A stretch of 64,000 bases of DNA from CAYZHM01 sp964478225 (GTDB lineage: Bacteria; Pseudomonadota; Alphaproteobacteria; Micavibrionales; Micavibrionaceae). Made by a program: the position numbers and the translations under genes. This document shows positions 58,511-64,000 of the stretch, piece by piece (position 1 is the stretch's first letter; each line of letters begins with the position of its first letter). The stretch is from contig CAYZHM010000002.1 in NCBI GenBank assembly GCA_964478225.1, positions 1 to 64,000 on the forward strand. The letters are read 5' to 3'. The notes under the pieces are model-generated. The model was given only the letters and a program-made list of their open reading frames with translations, did not search any database and had not been told where the DNA came from.

Positions 58511-59373
58511 TTAATCTTTCCCAAGATATGGTCCCAATCCAAATCATCCATGATATGGTCTTGCCAATCATTGATATAAAGGTTGTTCGCCATTTTATGG
58601 ACGCGGCCCATATCGGAGACAACATCCCAGCATCCCGGATTATCAAGCAACATATTGTCCAGTGCGTTTTTGACATTGAAAATGATTGGCTGGGTTTTTC
58701 CGTGATACGGCACCTTCGGGCCGAGCGTGGAATATGAGATCCCCATACGATTGAGATCGAGAAGTTGCTCAGGTTCGACAAACATCAGACAATCGGTGAT
58801 GTTGTTTTGCAGAGCAGTTTCGAACGCGGCCTGAAATAGACCGAGCGGCGCATAAGGAATGCGGCGTCTGACCAGGACAACATTGCCCTCGTGGCCTGCG
58901 GTTTGCCTGTCTTCCTGTTCGGTGTAGGCCGGCAAAACTTTGCCGTCTCCTTCGCGGCGGCGGAACAGCGGTGACATGCACATGCGCGATATTTGGCAAA
59001 ATCTGCGGATACGTTCGGGATCATGCAAGATTGGATGATCGCAATACTCCTGCATCTGAAAGCTGTCTTGCGGGTGGTCTTCGTTTGGCAAAATAATTCT
59101 GACCGTGCCGGCGGTATTGCCACTTTCATTATGGATCAGCAAATAATGAACGGAATTTTTGTCGTAGACATCTTTCTCGAGGCCTTTCAGCTGGAGCGCT
59201 GGATCCTCAAGACCGTTTTCCTCGCAATAGACCTCATGGCGCAGACGGAAACATTTTTCCTTCTGGCTGTAAGTCTCGGCTTTAACGATTGAAAAGGTAC
59301 GCCTGTAATTTGTATAGAACGCCTCTTTATTGAACGCGCTCGTGAGCCGCTCATGCAGTTTTTCTTCTGACAT
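58507..59373 (-). CDS. PEP-CTERM/exosortase-associated acyltransferase (FeeM/LuxI-like)
   Basis: A 288-residue GNAT-like acyltransferase. It has the shared core FSIVKAETYSQKEKCFRLRHEVYCEENG (about 27-54), ISRMCMSPLFRRR and a C-terminal YSTLGPKVPYHGKTQPI. This matches the acyltransferases found in exosortase systems and N-acyl amino acid synthases of the FeeM type, which use acyl-ACP donors. No exosortase gene is in the window. An acyl-ACP donor could come from the ACP genes at 46263-46890. Its substrate is unknown. Confidence 0.8.
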   Translation of the reverse strand: MSEEKLHERLTSAFNKEAFYTNYRRTFSIVKAETYSQKEKCFRLRHEVYCEENGLEDPALQLKGLEKDVYDKNSVHYLLIHNESGNTAGTVRIILPNEDHPQDSFQMQEYCDHPILHDPERIRRFCQISRMCMSPLFRRREGDGKVLPAYTEQEDRQTAGHEGNVVLVRRRIPYAPLGLFQAAFETALQNNITDCLMFVEPEQLLDLNRMGISYSTLGPKVPYHGKTQPIIFNVKNALDNMLLDNPGCWDVVSDMGRVHKMANNLYINDWQDHIMDDLDWDHILGKIN

Positions 59374-59461
59374 TGGTCTGGTCCTTCCCTAAAACTTTTT
59401 TTATATTTAAGAGCCCAATGTCCTCATGCTATGGCCCTACCCAAAGGCCACCGCGATTTTT

Positions 59462-59493
59462 GGCCTGTCGCTTTGTGCAGGCCTTATTTTTTT
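59462..59493 (+). terminator. Orphan plus-strand terminator
   Basis: GGCCTG (59462-59467) pairs with CAGGCC (59478-59483) and runs into TTATTTTTTTAG. No plus-strand gene lies upstream for over 900 bases, since 58507-59373 is on the other strand, so it may end a small RNA antisense to the acyltransferase leader, or an unseen transcript. Confidence 0.65.
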
Positions 59494-59626
59494 AGTGTAG
59501 CCGGAGAACGCCTAAAAAGGACTTAATTATGCGCGGGATTTGATACAAACACATCCTGTTGCATTGGGTCTAAACCTATGGCCTAATAGATACAGGTCGT
59601 TTCATATTTCGAAGGGGGATTTGATT

Positions 59627-60031
59627 ATGGATTTTATTACTGCTGTAAAGCACTGCCTGAACCATTATTTTGATTTTTCCGGACGGGCGCAACGCTCACA
59701 ATACTGGTTTTTTGTTTTGTTTAACTTCCTTGCGGGGATTATCGCCAGTGTTTTGGACAGCGCCCTTACTGGCGGCGTATTGTATATGCTTGTTTCCCTT
59801 GGCTTGCTTATTCCCGGGTTGGCGGTCGGCGTGCGGCGCATGCATGATCTGGACAAAAGCGGCTGGTGGATGTTGATTAACCTTATCCCGCTGATCGGTG
59901 TCATTATCTGGATTTCTGGTGCGCGGGCAGAGGTACGGAAGGCGAAAACCGCTTTGGGCCTGATCCGCTCGCCGGCGCTTAATCAGCAGCAACCGCCCTT
60001 GGGATTGGTCGTGTCTTCGTCATCGTCATGA
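59627..60031 (+). CDS. DUF805 membrane protein
   Basis: A 134-residue DUF805 protein. From the ATG at 59627 (GAAGGGGG 9 bases upstream) it starts MDFITAVKHCLNHYFDFSGRAQRSQYWFF, the family signature. It has about three hydrophobic segments (28-47, 55-75, 93-108), with VGVRRMHDLDKSGWWMLINLIP between. DUF805 proteins are small inner-membrane proteins of unknown role. Its last 49 bases overlap the His-rich convergent gene. Confidence 0.88.
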   Translation: MDFITAVKHCLNHYFDFSGRAQRSQYWFFVLFNFLAGIIASVLDSALTGGVLYMLVSLGLLIPGLAVGVRRMHDLDKSGWWMLINLIPLIGVIIWISGARAEVRKAKTALGLIRSPALNQQQPPLGLVVSSSSS

Positions 60032-60210
60032 TGGTGGTGATCGTGGCCACAGCATGAGCCGTCCGCGGCGTGTTCGTGGTCATGATGATGGTGATGGTGG
60101 CCGTGACTATGGCCGCTGCCCATCATCCACTGGCCAGACGCCGCCCCGCCCGTGCCCATCGGCAGGGTCGAGGACATCAACAGTTTCTTCTTGATCCACT
60201 TGTCAGTCAT
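59983..60210 (-). CDS. Histidine-rich small protein, 75 aa
   Basis: A 75-residue protein starting MTDKWIKKKLLMSSTLPMGT. After Gly-rich GTGGAASGQW it carries HSHGHHHHHHDHEH (about 34-47), a CCGHDHHHHDDDED segment and ends KGGCC. The pattern suggests metal binding or storage (zinc, nickel or copper). AAGGA lies 4-5 bases before the ATG at 60210. It overlaps the end of DUF805 by 49 bases in convergent orientation. No metal transporter is adjacent. The function is inferred from composition only. Confidence 0.65.
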   Translation of the reverse strand: MTDKWIKKKLLMSSTLPMGTGGAASGQWMMGSGHSHGHHHHHHDHEHAADGSCCGHDHHHHDDDEDTTNPKGGCC

Positions 60211-60236
60211 AATTCCTTCTGATAAATCATATCGTC

Positions 60237-60461
60237 ATGGATGTAAATAGCGCAAAAGAAGCCGTGTATCAGTCCCTTGCCCGTGACAATGAGGACATTG
60301 ATCTGCATATCGCCAATCTGAAATCCGCTCTTGGTGCGGCCGGAGAGAAACAGGCCGTGTTTGACCCGGACCGTCTCGCGCAAAACAACCGCCAGGGGCG
60401 CAAGATGATGCAAAGCTATTTCAAAAAGCGCGGCGTCACCGTCGTGTTTCAATCCCCGTGA
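60237..60461 (+). CDS. Hypothetical protein, 74 aa
   Basis: A 74-residue soluble protein starting MDVNSAKEAVYQSLARDNED. It is helical (IDLHIANLKSALGAAGEKQ; RQGRKMMQSYFKKRGV) and ends VTVVFQSP. It is divergent from the His-rich gene with 26 bases between starts. Its stop overlaps the GTG start of the pseudouridine synthase (GTGA), so the two are coupled. I know no family; it looks like a conserved small cytosolic protein. Confidence 0.65.
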   Translation: MDVNSAKEAVYQSLARDNEDIDLHIANLKSALGAAGEKQAVFDPDRLAQNNRQGRKMMQSYFKKRGVTVVFQSP

Positions 60462-61135
60462 GTTTGATTACTTTCGATTATAATCCCCCGCTGCATCCTT
60501 ATGTGTCCGTTGTGCATCTGGATGATGATTTGCTTGTGCTGTCGAAACCCCCGGGGCTGCTTGCCGTGCCGGGGAAAGATCCGGGGCGCGAAGATTCCCT
60601 CGAGACGCGCGCCAAGGCCGCATTCCCGCGGGCGCTTCTGACGCACCGCATCGACATGGCGACCAGCGGCATTATGCTGATGGCGATGAACAAGCGCGCG
60701 CAATCGCAAATCGGCAAACATTTCGAGCGGCGCCTGATTGATAAAACCTATGTCGCCGTGGTGTGGGGGCATGTGGAAGGCGAGAGCGGCGAGATCGATC
60801 TGCCGATCTGTGTCGACTGGCTGCACCGGCCGATGCAAAAAATCTGTCATGAAAACGGCAAGCCGTCGCAGACGCTGTGGCGGGTGCTTTCGCGTGATGT
60901 GACTGCGGATGGCGTGAAAACCACGCGCGTGGAATTAAAACCCCTCACCGGACGCTCGCATCAATTGCGAGTGCATATGCTATCGATGGGGCATCCGATT
61001 TTGGGCGATCCGTTTTACGCGTACGGGCCCGCCTTCACGGCTGCATCCCGCCTGATGCTTCACGCGCAGAGTATTACCCTCCATCATCCGGGGAATGGGG
61101 AAAGGGTGACGTATGAGGATGTGGGGGAGTTTTGA
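60458..61135 (+). CDS. RluA-family pseudouridine synthase
   Basis: A 225-residue pseudouridine synthase. The catalytic Asp66 lies in LTHRIDMATSG, with PPGLLAVPGK (31-40) and LKPLTGRSHQLRVHM as the other RluA-family motifs. There is no S4 domain, and its short length fits RluA-like enzymes acting on 23S rRNA U746 and tRNA U32. The GTG start at 60458 overlaps the upstream gene. Downstream is the accessory AT-rich insert. Confidence 0.9.
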   Translation: MSLITFDYNPPLHPYVSVVHLDDDLLVLSKPPGLLAVPGKDPGREDSLETRAKAAFPRALLTHRIDMATSGIMLMAMNKRAQSQIGKHFERRLIDKTYVAVVWGHVEGESGEIDLPICVDWLHRPMQKICHENGKPSQTLWRVLSRDVTADGVKTTRVELKPLTGRSHQLRVHMLSMGHPILGDPFYAYGPAFTAASRLMLHAQSITLHHPGNGERVTYEDVGEF

Positions 61136-61280
61136 TTATAAAAAATATACTTATCCGGTTCAAGCCATTGATTTTAAATCACATTTTTAAAAGATACACA
61201 GTCAATACAATCTACAGATGTAATTTTCATTGATTATTAATCGCCAATAGATATATTTGTATTAGGCTTAGCCTATGAGG

Positions 61281-62144
61281 TCATCGTGAGATGGCTGATT
61301 TAAAGCCCGGTTTAGACCGGGCTTTATCTTTTTTATCTACTAAATCCCAGCAATAATACTTAATTCCCAAAGATTGTCCTTCTTCTTTGCTTAAGAAACA
61401 GTCTATGAGCTTTTTATCTTCTATAAATCTTTTATAAGTTCTGTTGTTTTTATCATACCCTCCTATGCATATAGGCCATAAATATAGATCTGCTAACTGC
61501 GTTAGCTTGGATGATTTTTGCTTAATTTTAAAATCATAGAGAACGTTGCCAAGAAAAGATGAGCTCAAAGGATTGTATTTTGAAGAATTTTCAATACTGA
61601 ATGGCATGCCACTGGTTCGTAAATAATTGTAATAACCTTTGACTATCGAGTTTGTTTTTTTATCGCCATGTTCAATATTAACTCTTAATTTTTTTCCTTC
61701 CCTCGAAGCAATTTTTGCAGATCGTTCGACTACAATCGAAAACGCAGATTTACAGAGTTTCCATTTGTTTTCCGCATAAATGTTGTCATATCGGCTTTTG
61801 TATCCTGGTCTATCAATCACGCAAGCTGTGCCTCTTACAGGAGCGTTTGAAATAAGTTGGTATAATTCTTCATAAAATTGATCCTGCCTTTCTTGTGTTA
61901 ATCCTGCAAGAAAAGTGAAATTTCCTGTTTTGTGCCTTATTTCAAAGGAATGCAAAGGAAAAGATATTTCCCATTTTTGACAAAAAGAGTCATGCTCATT
62001 TTCGTAGATCGACTTTTGAGACTCATCGATGATAATGCCCCCAATACCAAAATAATCATGACCATGTTGCGGCGTAATCCCCTGCTTTTTATCAGGGTGC
62101 CGCGTTCCAGAATCATCTAAATACAAACACAAAGTATTACGCAT
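61281..62144 (-). CDS. DUF3800 domain protein
   Basis: A 287-residue DUF3800 protein with the hallmark acidic N-terminal motif LYLDDSGT (Asp10, Asp11) and the hydrophobic FGIGGIIIDES, and ADLYLWPICIGG near the C-terminus. DUF3800 has a predicted RNase H-like fold and is common on mobile elements. The gene is clearly more AT-rich than its neighbours, which suggests transfer. AAAGGA lies 9 bases before the ATG. The last codons (ARSKPGFKSAISR) run through the terminator of the flanking gene, so the native C-terminus may be lost. It lies between rluA-like and guaA. Confidence 0.82.
   Translation of the reverse strand: MRNTLCLYLDDSGTRHPDKKQGITPQHGHDYFGIGGIIIDESQKSIYENEHDSFCQKWEISFPLHSFEIRHKTGNFTFLAGLTQERQDQFYEELYQLISNAPVRGTACVIDRPGYKSRYDNIYAENKWKLCKSAFSIVVERSAKIASREGKKLRVNIEHGDKKTNSIVKGYYNYLRTSGMPFSIENSSKYNPLSSSFLGNVLYDFKIKQKSSKLTQLADLYLWPICIGGYDKNNRTYKRFIEDKKLIDCFLSKEEGQSLGIKYYCWDLVDKKDKARSKPGFKSAISR
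61302..61334 (+). terminator. Plus-strand terminator inside the DUF3800 3' end
   Basis: AAAGCCCGG (61302-61310) and CCGGGCTTT (61317-61325) form a perfect 9-base-pair stem, followed by ATCTTTTTTA. It would end the pseudouridine synthase transcript, yet its bases are also the final codons of the DUF3800 gene on the other strand. Confidence 0.85.
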
Positions 62145-62281
62145 TAATAGTTTCCTTTAAGATTTTTGCTTTAAACCATAGCGTGTTATAAATAAGGTTG
62201 CAATACGATCATAGGTTTATCTTGATTAAATAGGAATTATTTCCTATAATATTCTCGGATAAAGTTTAATAAGCGCACGTT

Positions 62282-62361
62282 CGTCATTGCGAGCGAAGCG
62301 AAGCAATCCAGCTCTTGAAGGATGGATTGCCGCGTCGGGCTATGCCCTCCTCGCAATGACG
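62282..62361. repeat. CGTCATTGCGAG inverted-repeat element
   Basis: CGTCATTGCGAG (62282-62293) and CTCGCAATGACG (62350-62361) are perfect inverted ends of an 80-base element, with a second pair of inner arms AGCAATCCA and TGGATTGC. The same kind of sequence (CATTGCGAGCGAAGCGAAGCAATCC) is a dispersed palindromic repeat in Alphaproteobacteria, including Rickettsiales. It flanks the DUF3800 gene on the guaA side. Confidence 0.75.
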
Positions 62362-62385
62362 GAAAGAAAAAAGGAGGCCACCCCA

Positions 62386-62405
62386 CCCCCCCCCCAAAAT
62401 TTTGG
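62386..62405. repeat. Poly-C tract and CCAAAATTTTGG palindrome
   Basis: Ten C (62386-62395) run into the perfect palindrome CCAAAATTTTGG (62394-62405), 15 bases after the guaA stop. The homopolymer is prone to length change and could mark a recombination edge. Confidence 0.6.
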
Positions 62406-62419
62406 AACAAACTAATAGC

Positions 62420-63982
62420 CTATTCCCACTCAATCGTGCCGGGAGGCTTGGAGGTGATGTCGTAGACCACGCGGTTGATGCCGGGGACTTCGTTAATGAT
62501 GCGGGTTGAAACCCTTCCCAGAAATTCATGGGTGAAGGGGTAGTAATCGGCGGTCATCCCGTCGGTGGAGGTCACGGCGCGCAGAGCGCAGACGTAATCA
62601 TAACTGCGGCTGTCGCCCATGACGCCGACGGTTTTGACGGGCAATAAAACCGCGAAAGCCTGCCAGATTTCGTCGTATAATCCGGCGCTGCGGATTTCGT
62701 CCAAATACACCGTATCGGCCTTGCGGAGGATATCCAGTTTTTCCTTCGTGATTTCGCCGGGGATGCGGATGGCGAGGCCGGGGCCGGGGAACGGGTGGCG
62801 CTTGATGAAGTCCTCGTTCATGCCGAGCGCGCGGCCGAGGTCGCGGACTTCGTCTTTGAAGAGTTCGCGCAGCGGCTCCACGAGTTTGAGTTTCATATAT
62901 TCGGGCAGACCGCCGACATTGTGGTGCGATTTGATCGTGACGCTCGGCCCGCCGGTAAAGGAGACGGACTCGATCACATCGGGATACAGAGTCCCTTGCG
63001 CGAGGAATTCGGCGTTGCCGACTTCTTTCGCGCGTTTGTCGAACACGTCGATAAAAAGTCCGCCGATGATTTTGCGTTTTTGCTCGGGGTCGGTGACGCC
63101 GTCGAGTTTGCCGAGAAATAAATCTTCGGCCTCGTCGTGGATGAGCGGGATGTTGTAGTGGTCACGGAAGAGTTTGACGACTTGTTCGCTTTCGCCCGCG
63201 CGCATCATGCCGGTGTCGACGTAGATACAGGTGAGTTGGTCGCCGATGGCTTCGTGGAGGAGAACTGCGGTGACGGAGGAGTCTACGCCGCCGGACAGAC
63301 CGCAGATGACTTTGCCGGTGCCGACTTGCTCGCGGATTTTTTTGATGGCCTCATCTTTGAAGGCTTTCATCGTCCAGTCGCCCTTGCAGCCGCAGACATT
63401 GTGCGTGAAGTTGCGGTAAAGCTCGGCACCGTGCGGGGTGTGGACGACTTCGGGGTGGAATTGCACGCCGTAGAATTGTTTGTCTTCGTTGGCGATGAAG
63501 GCGAAGGGTGCGTTTTCGGATTTGCCGACGATGCGGAAACCATCCGGTAATTTGGTGACGCGGTCGCCGTGCGACATCCAGACCTGTTCTTTTGCGCCTT
63601 TGTCCCAAACGCCGTTCAGAAGTTCGGAGTGGTCGGTGACCTCGACGACGGCGCGGCCGAATTCCCGGTGATGGCCGCTTTCGACGGTTCCGCCGAGCTG
63701 GGTGACCATGGTTTGCTGGCCGTAGCAAATGCCGAGGACGGGGATGTTCAGGTTAAAAACAATCTCCGGGGCGCGGGGGGAGTCCTTATCCGTTACGCTG
63801 CACGGCCCGCCCGAGAGGATAATCCCTTTGGGGTTGAAGGCCTTTATACGCGCGTCGTCGGCGTGGTTGAAAGGCCAGATTTCGCAATAAACCCCGGATT
63901 CCCGCACCCTGCGCGCGATAAGCTGCGTGACCTGCGAGCCGAAGTCTAAAATAAGGATATGGTCGTGGGTGTTTTTACTCAT
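62420..63982 (-). CDS. guaA: GMP synthase (glutamine-hydrolysing)
   Basis: GuaA converts XMP to GMP with glutamine and ATP. It has 520 residues. The class I amidotransferase has the nucleophile Cys86 in GICYGQQ and His176-Glu178 in FHPE. The ATP-pyrophosphatase P-loop is GLSGGVDSS (228-236), with the dimerisation domain after it ending PGTIEWE. The gene is complete, with its GC content visibly higher than that of the insert beside it. Its 3' end is a known integration site for genomic islands in other bacteria. Confidence 0.97.
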   Translation of the reverse strand: MSKNTHDHILILDFGSQVTQLIARRVRESGVYCEIWPFNHADDARIKAFNPKGIILSGGPCSVTDKDSPRAPEIVFNLNIPVLGICYGQQTMVTQLGGTVESGHHREFGRAVVEVTDHSELLNGVWDKGAKEQVWMSHGDRVTKLPDGFRIVGKSENAPFAFIANEDKQFYGVQFHPEVVHTPHGAELYRNFTHNVCGCKGDWTMKAFKDEAIKKIREQVGTGKVICGLSGGVDSSVTAVLLHEAIGDQLTCIYVDTGMMRAGESEQVVKLFRDHYNIPLIHDEAEDLFLGKLDGVTDPEQKRKIIGGLFIDVFDKRAKEVGNAEFLAQGTLYPDVIESVSFTGGPSVTIKSHHNVGGLPEYMKLKLVEPLRELFKDEVRDLGRALGMNEDFIKRHPFPGPGLAIRIPGEITKEKLDILRKADTVYLDEIRSAGLYDEIWQAFAVLLPVKTVGVMGDSRSYDYVCALRAVTSTDGMTADYYPFTHEFLGRVSTRIINEVPGINRVVYDITSKPPGTIEWE

Positions 63983-64000
63983 GTGTCTTTATTATCAGTT

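Noticed and set aside
59540..59626. Upstream start for DUF805
   Set aside because: The extra residues (MIQTHPVALGLNL and on) are unlike the family, and the ATG at 59627 has a strong ribosome-binding site.
61136..61280. A gene in the AT-rich stretch before DUF3800
   Set aside because: No open frame of useful length on either strand; only a small TAGGC/GCCTA hairpin.
62284..62529. An 81-codon minus-strand frame across the repeat and guaA 3' end
   Set aside because: It runs through the inverted repeat and out of frame in guaA, so it is not a gene.

Overview
The window is a stretch of bacterial chromosome that reads as an alphaproteobacterium. The best evidence is gcrA, a cell-cycle regulator confined to that class. 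Supporting evidence is the gene orders rpoZ-spoT, lepB-rnc-era, pheS-pheT, pdxS-pdxT and fabD-fabG-acpP-fabF-mltG, and the ribosomal run rpsF-rpsR-rplI. Base composition is moderate, near half GC by eye, which fits a Micavibrionales- or Rhodospirillales-like lineage better than high-GC rhizobia. The exact lineage is an inference. No plasmid or prophage module, CRISPR array or complete insertion sequence is visible.

Layout. 1-1606: the start of tuf, a 43-codon ORF, tRNA-Gly(TCC), a DUF1353 gene, an asparaginase N-domain gene and tRNA-Tyr. 1626-6456: an FkbM methyltransferase, rlmB, a structured 0.5-kb gap and polA. 6461-7173: three small unknown genes. 7335-13085: rpmI-rplT, a HAD hydrolase, then pheS-GNAT-pheT-GNAT chained by 4-base overlaps. 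13082-19732: fadD, a double cold-shock protein and an RND pump with its adaptor. 19822-24178: gcrA, then acpS, lepB, rnc, an unknown gene and era in transcription order. 24269-33021: apt, spoT, rpoZ, a uracil-DNA glycosylase, leuA with a leader-peptide attenuator region, a Trm112-like protein, a Lon-N protein, a YbbN-type thioredoxin and a YbaK-type editing protein. 33138-43816: two unknown genes, tRNA-Gly(GCC), PBP1A, mlaF-mlaE, a VanX-like peptidase, alr, dnaB and the rpsF operon. 44516-49278: the fatty-acid synthesis cluster with two acyl carrier proteins, ending in mltG. 49938-57192: an epimerase and glycosyltransferase pair, a DsbD-alpha protein, yqgE, and the pdxS-pdxT-thrC-M16 peptidase run. 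57332-63982: a Tat-exported unknown, an exosortase-type acyltransferase, DUF805, a His-rich protein, an RluA-type synthase, an AT-rich DUF3800 insert and guaA.

Most genes are housekeeping: translation, envelope building, lipid synthesis and amino-acid or cofactor synthesis. Genes are tightly packed. Same-strand neighbours often overlap by 4 bases (ATGA/GTGA), and five convergent pairs share exactly the four bases YTAA of their stop codons. The accessory or unusual parts are 61136-62419 (DUF3800 insert beside the guaA 3' end), 6461-7173 (three small unknown genes) and 57332-60461 (unknown exported protein, acyltransferase, His-rich protein).

The clearest regulatory find is upstream of leuA. 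A 17-residue peptide with eight leucines begins about where its predicted promoter would start transcription, so it is probably leaderless. It is followed by overlapping alternative hairpins, which is the architecture of ribosome-mediated leucine attenuation.
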